NCBI GenBank assembly: GCA_030141605.1
Contig: JAQGDQ010001053.1
Span: 1-64,000 of the forward strand
Direction: 5' to 3'
DNA from: Tubiluchus corallicola
Taxonomy: Eukaryota; Priapulida; Priapulimorpha; Priapulimorphida; Tubiluchidae
Length of the DNA: 64,000 nt
Below are positions 23,701 to 58,049 of this stretch, piece by piece. Position numbers and translations under genes: made by a program. Numbering within the stretch: the stretch's first letter is position 1; every line of letters begins with the position of its first letter. Under the pieces are notes generated by a model, which was not told the origin of the DNA, ran no database searches, and saw only the letters and a list, made by a program, of their open reading frames with translations.

Positions 23701-26700
23701 CTCCAGTTTTGGTAACATGCATTGAAATATGTTTTCCACTACGGTCCTGTTAAAATATGTGCTAATTTGGTTTGAGATAACCAACAGTAAAATACTGGTA
23801 TTTCTTAAATAATATTTTTAATGACAAACAAAATATAACTATTCTATTTTTTAAAGAATTTGCAATAAGTTTACTTCTAAGTATCAAATGCCGCTAAAAA
23901 TGTTCAAAAGAGGTGAGGGCGTATTAAAGGCTACCTCCGTCTCAAGGGGGGGGGGGGAATATTTTCAATAGCGTAGCAGCCGAAAAAAGGTCAACCCAGC
24001 ACTGGCCATAATCAAGATTTTCTGTCTTTATCTGTTGGATAATTCCATCTTTACGAAGCCAATATCCATATAAAATAGCAGAAACAAAATCATGGATAAT
24101 GGGGCAGAGTATGAATGATAATTAGTAACAGTAAAATGATGACAGTATCAGATGTTATATTGCTGGTTAGTAACATAGCTTATTGCCTCTATTGTATTTG
24201 TGATTTTAACACCCTAAAATTATTATCAGTATAGATTTTCGTTTAGACATACTTAACATTAGTCTTACTTTGTTCGTCAACTGTTTCTGTTGTTTGATCA
24301 GCAGTTGTAGTATCTGTTGAAGATTCATGACTTTCAGATTCAGTAGTTGCTTGTGTCGTTTCAGTCACTTCTTTTGTAGTTTCCAGAGCAGGAGTCACTG
24401 ATGCAAACATGTGGAAAAAACAAAAAGAATGACTTTATTAAGATGAAAAATACACAGTGAAATAAAAGAAAGTATAGACACTTTTTCACCAAAGTTGCAA
24501 GTTGGAGTAACATATAATGTAAATGTAACTTACTGCAAAGTGTGGCGGAACTGGAATCTGTACCACCAACTGTGATAATCCTCTAACGTAAGACTTTGGT
24601 TGGCAGGGGTTTTTAGATTAATCTCAGATACATAGACAAAGTATTCTCTCTTGGCAAGGTAGATACTCACTGGTAAAGAGGTAGGCAACGTCCACAACAA
24701 GTTTTTATTGAACCCTTTGATGACCCATTATTTCACCAACAAGACTTGATGCTGCTTAACTTTGCTTGCTAAACAAATCCTTTCAGCAACCTGCTGCATT
24801 TCAGAATGTGATTTCTAATATCACTGATGCCAATAAAAGTGCGTGCTATATAAAATACTCAATTTTAAAAGCCAAATCATTTTCTAGCCTCGGTCACAGA
24901 CTTTTCTACATTCTTAGATTTCTTAGAACAGTGCCAACTGTGGGTCAATGACAGAGAAAACTTTGACAGAAGATGAAAAAGTCAGTTTCAAGTTTCTTAC
25001 CTTCATAGTGGTTGAAAAGTTCTCCATCTCAAACATGAGAAAGACCAGGATTATTAGACTACCATAAACTTAAAGGAAGAAGACTATTTGAAGAAACACC
25101 TTTTTATAATGAATTTTATCCAAAAAAGGAAGTATGAACAAATTATTATTCTTAGAATCTATATCGTCAGACATATTGGCCAAAAATTCTACGATTAACA
25201 GCAAGTGTATGACAAAAAAATCTGGAATAAAACTACAAAATGAGTTTCAAATTTCTTACCTTGATAGTGAATGAAAAATCCTCGACCTTCATTTACACTT
25301 GCAAAAGAACCAGAATTTTCTGTTACAATAAACTCAACTGTGAAAGTATCACCTCCATCAAAGGAATATCCATCCAAGGTTTTATTATCACAGAATTTCT
25401 GAGTGTTATTATTTATCTGTAGGTATGAATTAGGGCAGTTTGCATTGTCATTGTTTTGAAGTTCGAAATGATAGGCAGTCAATATCCCATTGGTAACATC
25501 GCTCTCTCTCATGGTAAGCCACCACAAACAGTTATATTCACCCGTTGGATATGAACTAGGATAGTTTGTACTCTGTAGATAACCTGAAGTGTGACTTAGA
25601 TTCATGTGATGGTTTTCCACTTCTCCAACTGCAGCGCAGCGACTGATTTCATCTTCTGTGAAAATTGTGAGAAAAACTGTTTTGTTAACATATTAATACA
25701 TATAATTGTATTTATTTTACCAGATTTTTCGAGGATTGTCTCTTTACCAAGAAAAAAAATTCAAATTTATTATTAATCAATCTAAGAATAAATATGAAAA
25801 TAAATATTGTCACGCATGCGTATGAAACAGATTCTACTTGCAAATGCCTTGACGTTTTTACTGTAATAAAAAACTTTTTATAATATAGAAAAGCACCTGT
25901 AAACCTGAATATAGAAAACAATATATGATTAAGTTTAATTGACTGAAATACTAGATTTATATTTATATTTTAAATATAGATTTAGTAGACATTTTGTATC
26001 AGTATCAAAGGTCAAACGTATCTAAGCTGGGTGCTAGTGCTTAGTGTTCTTTTATAAAGCAATGAGTCAAATCTGTAGTGATTCGTAACTTTCTTAACAC
26101 TGTGCAAAATAAACAATATGTGAATCAATTACTGTGATTAAAATTTTCTTAGAAGCAAATGTGCACAGGTGTTTCATGGCTGTGCAAGTAATTTTACGTT
26201 TGTCTAAAAACCTCCATTTTTAACAATAATGTGCTTATTTATCTACAAATTAATTCTCATTTATGAATATTTTTATAGTCTGTGATCATTTTTAATNNNN
26301 NNNNNNNNNNNNNNNNNNNNNNNNNNNNNNNNNNNNNNNNNNNNNNNNNNNNNNNNNNNNNNNNNNNNNNNNNNNNNNNNNNNNNNNNNNNNNNNNNNNN
26401 NNNNNNNNNNNNNNNNNNNNNNNNNNNNNNNNNNNNNNNNNNNNNNNNNNNNNNNNNNNNNNNNNNNNNNNNNNNNNNNNNNNNNNNNNNNNNNNNNNNN
26501 NNNNNNNTTTTTGCGATATTTAGCTTAAGAAAATTTGTCAAATGATATATATCACAATAAATGTTATATCAATTTTGCAAAAACCTGAACAAACGAAAAA
26601 GATTTCTTGAAATTTCTATTAAGTAAAAAATAAAATGCATTCAGACTAACCTGGTATACAAGCATATCTAACGTAGACCAGTTTAAGCTCATTTACCCAC

Positions 26701-26998
26701 GGTGGATTGTAAATACATGAGTAAGCAGTCCACCAGTTTGGAAGATTGTACATTTGAATATTACAGTTTTGACGACCTGAACACCAACGGTTGAGTTCTG
26801 ATGTAAATTCTAATAAACATTCATCATCACTGGAACTCATGTTACAAGGATTGTCAGCTAAACTGTTGTTGATATTTGGAACTCCATGGAGAGCCTCTTT
26901 CAGCAGGATTTCACTGTTATTTGCACAAGTCAGGTTGATAGATCTTGGGTCACCAAAAATATGCGTTACGCTACAAATAAAATACGTCTCTGCAAAAT
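20588..26998 (-). CDS. Gene D: SUEL lectin-CUB transmembrane receptor with tyrosine-motif tail (5' end unresolved)
   Basis: Minus-strand exons: 26998-26651 SUEL, 25655-25260 CUB, 24397-24269 Ser/Thr stalk, 22583-22470 transmembrane, 21752-21716 micro-exon (37 nt), 20771-20588 tail with TAA stop. All junctions agree in phase (1-1, then 1-2 across the micro-exon, then 2). That gives about 401 residues from the SUEL start. The leader exon is not certain; signal-peptide-like sequence lies at 28334-28270 but in the wrong phase for a direct join. By family knowledge SUEL domains bind L-rhamnose/galactose-type sugars and CUB domains mediate protein contacts. The tail motifs resemble SH2 ligands, so a lectin-type signalling receptor is likely (inference). 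A gap of Ns (26297-26507) lies in the SUEL-CUB intron. Confidence 0.78.
20860..21235. repeat. Trinucleotide low-complexity tract
   Basis: Mixed ACA/ACG/ACT repeats in the intron upstream of the tail exon. Open frames across it in several phases (Thr-rich or Ser/Arg-rich) are artefacts. Confidence 0.85.
21716..21752 (-). CDS. Gene D: 37-nt micro-exon
   Basis: Acceptor TATTCCAG, donor GTAAGT. It starts in phase 1 and ends in phase 2, exactly what is needed to link the transmembrane exon (phase 1 end) to the tail exon (phase 2 start). It encodes about [13 protein letters not shown]. Skipping it would shift the tail out of frame. Confidence 0.68.
21829..22400. mobile_element. Candidate non-autonomous DNA transposon
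   Basis: Starts CAGGGGCGTATTCAG and ends near CTAGCTACGCCAGAG, so the ends share GGGGCGTA-type inverted sequence, common in hAT-like families. A target duplication is not convincing. Confidence 0.35.
22470..22583 (-). CDS. Gene D: transmembrane exon
   Basis: A 114-nt phase 1-1 exon: about 26 hydrophobic residues ([21 protein letters not shown]) then R-M-K-L-C-C-F-K, a positive and palmitoylatable inner face. It sits beside the GGAT microsatellite at 22631, so the upstream intron varies in length. Confidence 0.82.
22631..22872. repeat. GGAT/GATA microsatellite
   Basis: A long run of GGAT with GGGT interruptions, then GACA and GATA units, in the intron before gene D's transmembrane exon. Confidence 0.92.
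23021..23665. mobile_element. Non-autonomous hAT transposon with intact ends and 8-bp target duplication
   Basis: The ends are CAGTGGTTCCCAAA and its inverse TTTGGGAACCACTG, the classic hAT terminal inverted repeat. TCTTATAG is duplicated exactly on both sides (23013-23020 and 23666-23673), the 8-bp target site expected of hAT. At 645 bp with no transposase frame it is a non-autonomous copy, inserted in a gene D intron. Confidence 0.9.
23750..23960. repeat. Dispersed repeat, partner of 12558-12790
   Basis: Shares AAATATGTGCTAATTTGGTTT and several later blocks with 12558-12790, in the same orientation. Confidence 0.55.
24269..24397 (-). CDS. Gene D: Ser/Thr-rich stalk exon
   Basis: A 129-nt phase 1-1 exon, 43 aa, mostly Thr, Ser and Glu (for example [13 protein letters not shown]). 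It is likely an O-glycosylated spacer between the CUB domain and the membrane. Confidence 0.72.
25260..25655 (-). CDS. Gene D: CUB domain exon
   Basis: A 396-nt phase 1-1 exon with four cysteines (S-R-C-A-A, Y-N-C-L-W-W, A-N-C-P-N, K-F-C-D). It shows the CUB landmarks [13 protein letters not shown] and F-T-V-E-F-I-V, ending G-F-F-I-H-Y-Q-G. A fragment resembling the end of this exon with its donor lies at about 25005-25030, probably a relic. Confidence 0.85.
26297..26507. other. Assembly gap (211 Ns)
   Basis: Undetermined bases inside the SUEL-CUB intron of gene D. Exon phases on either side match without needing an exon here. Confidence 0.99.
26651..26998 (-). CDS. Gene D: SUEL (rhamnose-binding lectin) domain exon
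   Basis: A 348-nt phase 1-1 exon, 116 aa with eight cysteines, matching the four disulfides of SUEL/RBL domains. It begins near [11 protein letters not shown], has a central D-N-P-C-N, and ends [11 protein letters not shown], the usual SUEL terminus. Donor is GTTAGT. A truncated second copy lies at 27787-27641. Confidence 0.85.
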
Positions 26999-27640
26999 CT
27001 GCAATAGAAAAACTATAACTATGAAATTTTATAACTGTATATTCAGTTTTTTTGCAATATTGCAACGCCGACGGGTCCTGGCCACCAGTGATGATTGTTG
27101 AGTGGCCAGCCCACCAGGTCAGTTGGTCAAAACGACCCTACTATCATTACTCTCATGCAGACAAATGTTTTCTCCTACAGTTTGTGGCAACAAAGTCATT
27201 CATAATTACGCAGGACTCACAAATCCGTAAAATTTCATTTTTAGGACTTTCCAATAAACATGTGTAAGTCAAGTTTCCTACGATCTCTCTACTCATACAG
27301 AAAAGCTAAAACCTAGAATGATGAATAATAAAACTAATCATAGTGGACCCATCTATTGGCAGCAAAACTACTTAACCAACATTATTCAGCGGTTGCATTA
27401 GACCTTGATTAGGATGTCAGTTCAACGCAGTCTTGGTAGTTGCCTTTCCTTAGTCTTTATTTGATTTTATCTAATTATACAATGTAATCATCTTTTAGGT
27501 CGTTGTAAACCAATAAAATTTAATTGTTTTTGTCAATTCCTGTTCAAAAAATATTTACAAATTACTAACATATATATTGCTTTTAATCTTTGTTGTACAA
27601 ACATTATAATTTTGAAATTTTACTTTACTTGTTCATTTAG

Positions 27641-27787
27641 TCATCTAAACTGTTGTTGATATTTGAAACTCCATATAGAGCCTCTTTGAGCAGTTCTTCA
27701 TTATTACTAGGACAACTCAGGTTGATAGATCTTGAGTCACCAAAAATATGCGTTACATTACAAACAAAATACGACTCTGTGAAGTCT
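27641..27787 (-). pseudogene. Truncated duplicate of the SUEL exon
   Basis: Minus-strand copy of the first 45 or so residues of the SUEL exon (V-C-N-V-T-H-I-F-G-D, then L-L-K-E-A-L-Y-G-V), with its own TTTCTAG acceptor. It hits a TAA after N-S-L-D-D where the intact exon continues. No donor follows. Confidence 0.7.
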
Positions 27788-28269
27788 AGAAAGAAAGTGC
27801 GTTACTAAGAAACTGTTAGTATTTACATTGAACTTACAGGCAAAAGTTAAACCAATTTTTGCAAATTGTATAATAGTGCCCATCGATTTGATCAATTATG
27901 TGTAGAATAATCAATCATGCCCATGTAGTGCCTTGTGGAGCTTTGGCAACATTTACAGCCAATCTTAATTAGGCAACTACATTAAATTTATGTAGATTGA
28001 GCTTAAACCTCCCAAAAGAACGAGGCACGATGTTTTATTTATTATTTTAGTGCCTCCACCATTACTGAAGTGCAACTTTTTTCTTTGTGGGTAGAACAAC
28101 CACTTAGACGTCTTAATTGATCATTTAGGTTGATCATTTACTTAAAAGACATGAGTTTTTGGCTTTTTATTGACCACAGACATTAACTTACAAGGATAAT
28201 TTTTCTTCTTCTGTTCGGCTGTTTGTGCTTGAGACACAGCTGTCTTTCACTAAACTTATTAGTTCATAC

Positions 28270-28334
28270 CTTGTAAATCTACTTATGTCCATGAAAGAAA
28301 CAACTGTAAAAGCTATTACTGTTAACTTGAACAT
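28270..28334 (-). CDS. Possible leader exon of gene D
   Basis: The ATG at 28334 opens M-F-K-L-T-V-I-A-F-T-V-V-S-F-M-D-I and ends at an AAG|GTATGA donor. It is signal-peptide-like and lies upstream of the SUEL exons on the same strand. It ends in phase 2 whereas both SUEL acceptors need phase 1, so a direct join fails unless another small exon intervenes. Confidence 0.3.
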
Positions 28335-28815
28335 AATGTACTTGTTACTAGTTCGTTGCTTGGAATCCAGCAAATCTAACTATGTCCATGAAAGAAACAA
28401 CCAAAAAGACTATTACTGCTAACTTGAACATAATGTCCTTGTTACTAGTTCGTTGCTTGGAATCCAGCAAATCTAACTATGTCCATGAAAGAAACAACCA
28501 AAAAGACTATTACTGCTAACTTGAACATAATGTGATTGTTACTAGTTCGTTGCTTGGTATCCAGCAAATCTAACTATGTCCATGAAAGAAACAACCAAAA
28601 AGACTATTACTGCTAACTTGAACATAATGTCCTTGTTACTAGTTCGTTGCTTGGAATCCAGCAAATCTAACTATGTCCATGAAAGAAACAACCAAAAAGA
28701 CTATTACTGCTAACTTGAACATAATGTCCTTGTTACTAGTTCGTTGCTTGGTATCCAGCAAATCTAACTATGTCCATGAAAGAAACGACTGTAAAAACCT
28801 ATTACTGCTAACTTG
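28271..28815. repeat. 97-bp minisatellite made of signal-peptide-like coding sequence
   Basis: Six units with a 97-bp period; the GTCCATGAAAG motif recurs near 28287, 28384, 28481, 28578, 28675 and 28772. Read on the minus strand, the units encode M-F-K-L-A-V-I-V-F-L-V-V-S-F-M-D-I or close variants. The period is not a multiple of three, so the units cannot form one protein. Confidence 0.85.
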
Positions 28816-28899
28816 TAGACACGCCATCGTCATCAGCTTCTGTCGCCAACTGACTTCGATCAAATATAGAAATGGGCTTGGCATCCTGGACTTTCCCCT

Positions 28900-29256
28900 C
28901 CATGTTCTTGGATCAGCCACTAGACTCAAAAAACGCTGCTGTTATACTTACTGGAAACCCTCCATGCTCTTGGATCAGCCACCAGACTCAGAAACGCTGC
29001 TGTTATACTTACTGGAAACCTTCCATGCTCTTGGATCAGCCACCAGACTCAAAAGCGCTGCTGTTATGCTTACTGGAAACCCTCCATGCTCTTGGATCAG
29101 CCACCAGACTCAGAAACGCTGCTGTTATACTTACTGGAAACCTTCCATGCTCTTGGATCAGCCACCAGACTCAAAAGCGCTGCTGTTATACTTACTGGAA
29201 ACCTTCCATGCTCTTGGATCAGCCACCAGACTCAAAAAGCTGCTGTTATACTTACT
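28900..29256. repeat. 61-bp minisatellite, about 6 units
   Basis: Unit CTCTTGGATCAGCCACCAGA followed by CTCAAAAACGCTGCTGTTAT and ACTTACTGGAAACCCTCCATG. On the minus strand each unit carries the splice-donor-like CCA|GTAAGTAT. It begins exactly at the donor of the exon-like segment to its right. Confidence 0.92.
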
Positions 29257-29458
29257 GAAAATGCAGTTTTGTCTGCAACTGAAAATATTGCCAATGCGTA
29301 CTGGAGTTTAGTAAATTCTTCTGAATCTAACTTACCAAGACCAAGTCCTATTTCAATTAATTGCTCCATATTCATACTAGAAATCTCATTTAGTGTATAC
29401 TGCAATGGCACTTGTTCTGATGCATCTGGTAGTTTGAAAATTACATGGTACTCACACA
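29256..29458 (-). CDS. Exon-like segment of unknown family, copy 1
   Basis: Minus-strand open segment between an acceptor (CTTTCAG) and a donor (TTTTCA|GTAAGT), 67 codons, starting C-E-Y-H-V-I-F-K-L-P-D-A. An internal donor after L-G-L-G could instead end it in phase 1. Family not recognised. The copy-2 version (60080-59876) has a stop (Y-A-stop) and has lost the internal donor, so constraint is doubtful. Confidence 0.35.
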
Positions 29459-29609
29459 CTGAAAGCTAATTAATTTTATTTTATTTACAGAAATTTTTAA
29501 CAATTTTTCCCCCAGACACTTTTATTAACTTAGGTTTTTTTGATGATTCAGTACACAATGCATTAAAACTCTGCATGCTGTCAGTTAACTAATAGCTCCT
29601 TGAATACTG

Positions 29610-29960
29610 AAGACTAGCACCATCTAGTGGCTGATCTTGCAGTAATATGTAGTGCAATGTATCAATTTTTTGGAATGCTGTTTTGTGGCACCCCCTAGTG
29701 TCTGACTTTGTAGTAGTTGTAGTAATCTGCTGTGGAGCATCAGTGGTTTAATTGAAATGGCTAATTGTTGGCGCCATCTAGTGGGTAATTTTGTAGTAAT
29801 ATGAGATCAGTTATCTCAATTTTTTGAATACTGGTGGCAGGTGCAATCTAGTAGCAGACTTTGTAGTAATATGTACTAGAGTATCACAAGTTTACTTGAA
29901 TTTCTCATTGCTGGCGCCATCAGGTATCCGTTTTTACAGTAATACTTGGTCAGCTGTCTC
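29610..29960. repeat. Degenerate ~100-bp tandem repeat, copy 1
   Basis: About four units marked by GGCGCCATCTAGTGG-like and TTTGTAGTAATATG motifs. The matching array in copy 2 is at 60175-60500. Confidence 0.7.
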
Positions 29961-31276
29961 AATTTTTCTTGAATGGTGAAAGTGGATGCATTACCACTAG
30001 TCTAAAACTAAAAGACTCAAAGTTGCTTAATGGTTCTTTAGAAGAGTAAGATATAATTGAAATTGTTTAACTGAATTGGTACCTAGGCAAAAGGCATAAA
30101 GTGTAAAAAACTGTGTCACAAAAACATCATATTTTTAAGCACGAAAGTAAAATTAAAAATTTGATCGCAAAAACCAGTACAAATAAAGGCTTTATGATAA
30201 CAATAAATTATTATTTACACATTCAAATACGTTTAGCTTTGTGTTGAAATTACATTTTAATGTCGTTATGTTATTGTATTTATTATTAATTTTGCTAAGT
30301 ATAGCATTATACTACTGAGATTAGGCCTACAGTGTTTTTTACACTCACGTACTCAGGCAATAATTTATGGCACAAGAAAGAAGCACTGAAAGATACTTGC
30401 CATACTATTAGTAAATAATTGCTATTATTGTTAACTTATTTGTTAATTCTATGCACGAAATCAACTTAAATATTGAACACCACTTTTCTTCAATAAATGT
30501 GATTATTTAATATTTGTTAAAGCTATAAATATTTGTGGTGTACTAGTGCATTGTGTTTTGTGCTGTCTATCGACTCTCACTAAGATTCACCAAAAATGTC
30601 AGTTCAGCGTTGCTCTTTGATAAAAGTTTGTTTTAGCAACAATCTTTAACTTGATGAAAAATGAGTTGCACTAAAAACAACAATGATTTTTGTATTTCTT
30701 AAAAAACTTTGTCCAAAAATGATAAAAAAATTAACCTTTATTTTTTTTATTTTAAGACATAATACTGAATTCTTGATACCACATCATGCACAATCAACTC
30801 ATGGACAATAATACCACTAAATTTTACATTGAATTGAACTTTAAATTTTAATAAGAAAATCAAACTCATGAAATTAAATTTAACAAAAAAAAGAAAACTA
30901 ACATCAATAAATCTGTCGGATATATTTATATATGAATATTTATGGATGCCAAATTTGTTAAAGTGCATTATCTTTAACACTATTTTACAAAGCACAAAAT
31001 CTTATAGAATATTCGTTGTTTGATAAACATGTAATGAAAATGATTTTTCCCTATTAATCCTACTTGAGAAAAAAGTATCATTGTTCATACAAAACTTACA
31101 AAATTTAGCTTATAAGAACTGCTTAACAAAGTTTAGTATGCTGTACCAGCCAATGGCAGGGTAGATAAGTCTAACCCTGCTGATTAATATTAATTATAAA
31201 TTCAGATATTCTGGCATGATAATGTTATGGTAACCCATCTAAAAATTTTGTTTGAGATTAAATACAGGGAAAAATC
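29961..31276. other. Noncoding, AT-rich boundary between the duplication copies
   Basis: No exon or recognised element seen. It holds the end of copy 1 homology (about 30200) and the 3' flank of gene B. Confidence 0.45.
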
Positions 31277-55986
<24,710 letters not shown>

Positions 55987-56066
55987 CTTGCTTCTGGATC
56001 TGACGCCTGCTTAAAACTTTGTCGTTGATCTGTGGCTGTTATAATTTTGTTAATAGGACGGCTGCC

Positions 56067-56074
56067 TTTTTATA
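56067..56074 (-). promoter_or_regulatory. TATA box of gene B
   Basis: TATAAAAA on the minus strand, about 80 bases upstream of the signal-peptide ATG at 55986. Transcription would start near 56040. The element and its surroundings are conserved in copy 1 (14547-14554), which supports a real promoter. Confidence 0.6.
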
Positions 56075-56639
56075 GCAGCCTCAAAAACTGTGCCTGGGAG
56101 CGGGAATTTACCAAAACTTTACTAGTCAATCAACCGATAAGAACGTACGCAGGTGAAATGATAATGAAGACATTAGGAAAAGGTCGGGATAATAATAGTT
56201 TCTTTGGCAAATAGGTCAGAATTATTTGCCTGGGAGTCATTGCGTTCGTTCCTTGTTTTGATATAATGAAATCTTCTCACGCACTGGGCTAGGTCTTTAG
56301 GTCTTTATTTTCATCATAATCTGATCGTAAATGACACTTAACAAACCTGCTTGACTGCTTAAACGCAAAGAGTTCAACGTTAGTGCATTACTTAGCGTAA
56401 ATTCCCGATGTACATGCAGTGAGTGTGTGTACTTATATCAATAAAAGATCAATCAATGATTAATACTAGTGGTAGAGAAGACTAAATAACCTTGACTGTG
56501 TAAAAAACAGTCAGCTCACATTTATTCTAATGTAATTTACACAAAGCTAATGAACAAGCAGTTGCAATCACTTTGTTTAAGCGAATGAGTACAAATACAC
56601 TTCTTGAATGCACATCTTAGTGTGGGATCACTTAAGCTT

Positions 56640-56755
56640 GGTCATGTTGTTGATGGTGGTGGGAGTGGTGTTGCTGCCATTGTTGCTACTGCTGCTGTTG
56701 CTGTCTGTGATGCTGTTTTGTTGCTGTTGCTGTCATTGTTGATTTTGTTGCCACA
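56640..56755. repeat. GTTGCT-rich low-complexity tract
   Basis: Copy-2 version of 15060-15175; TGTTGCTGCTG-like units upstream of the gene B promoter. Confidence 0.7.
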
Positions 56756-58049
56756 TTTATCTTTGAAAGTTATAGGGTGAATGGGGGCCATTTTGTGTAT
56801 GGAAAAAATTTCTCCTTTGGGATAAAAAAGGAAATTTTTTTCAGGGAAACAGGAACGCCAAATGGCAATAACCTGAAGCAGTCAAATAAAATCGCTTCGA
56901 CAGGACTAATTCAATGGTATTAGTTATGTCCAGATTGGATAACCTTTTACCTCACCATGAGGGAAAAACTTTCACTGTGTGTCATAGAGACAAATAGGCC
57001 TGCTTCTGGAATTGAAATGTAGTTGCTTGCAACGCATCAGATGAAAGATCTCCATCAGGCGGACTGTGTGGTATATCTTGAAAGGCGATTAGTTGATCTT
57101 TGATACTTGGTTGCAGATTGACCATGGTATAGTTTGGTAACCAAACAAGGCAAATTCAATAAACTCAAAATGATGGCTTTCAAACAAAAATGCTTACGAC
57201 ATTTCACGATCAAACACTGTATATGTTCTTTGCAAAGAATGATTGTCAACTCGTTCTTTTTAAATTTAATTTGATTTTTATACACAATAATATTACCAAA
57301 CTAATATCATTGACTTCATAAATTACCTTTATGAACAAATACTGAATAAAAGGCATAAAAGCGAAGCTCTTACGTACCAACTCCGGTTTAATGCAAACGT
57401 AATCCATTTTGCGGATTTTGCCCTAGGGAAAAACTTATGTGCTTATTAAAAAGTTAATATTTGCTCTCTGCGAGCTGTCAGGCTCTCATGTGCTAAAGCT
57501 AAAACGGAATGGAAATGGAATTTTTTAGTGTATCGATAATAAACATTTTCGCAGTTACAGCGATTGATATTGATTGTCAAAAGGTCAAAGGTTTAGACGT
57601 GTACCTTGCAAATCATTTATGTACACTTGACAACACCTAGCATTCTAAGCTTTTGTGATAGTAACAGTTTTAACAGCTAGCTAGAGCCTTGCCTTGTTAA
57701 TGTTTTCTTGTTCCCAGGCAAGAGTCTGCTATTAAATCACTCTACTCAAATTAGGCAAAGTCCACTTAAAAGAACAGAAGTAACTAAACTTACAAAGGCA
57801 GACGGCTTTCATTTACCCACATGTCATGTGACTTGGATAAATCCAGGTAGGTGGCCAGGATGTAAGGAAGGAGCAGTAGTATGCGATGAATGGGCGGCTC
57901 CAGTGGGTACCTCTAGTTTCACTGCAACACTGCAGTAGATGTCACTATTGCAGTGTCTGAAACTGTTTGTAGTGTGGTAGACCTCGTTATTGGCTTCTGT
58001 CTCCATGTGATTTTGATCAAATGTAGAAACGGGCTTGACATCCAGGACT

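Larger units (their letters stand above)
28840..30200. repeat. Tandem duplication, copy 1 (right block)
   Basis: Aligns with 57930-60760: leader sequence, 61-bp minisatellite, exon-like segment (29458-29256) and the downstream ~100-bp repeats. In copy 1 the minisatellite is short. Confidence 0.8.
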
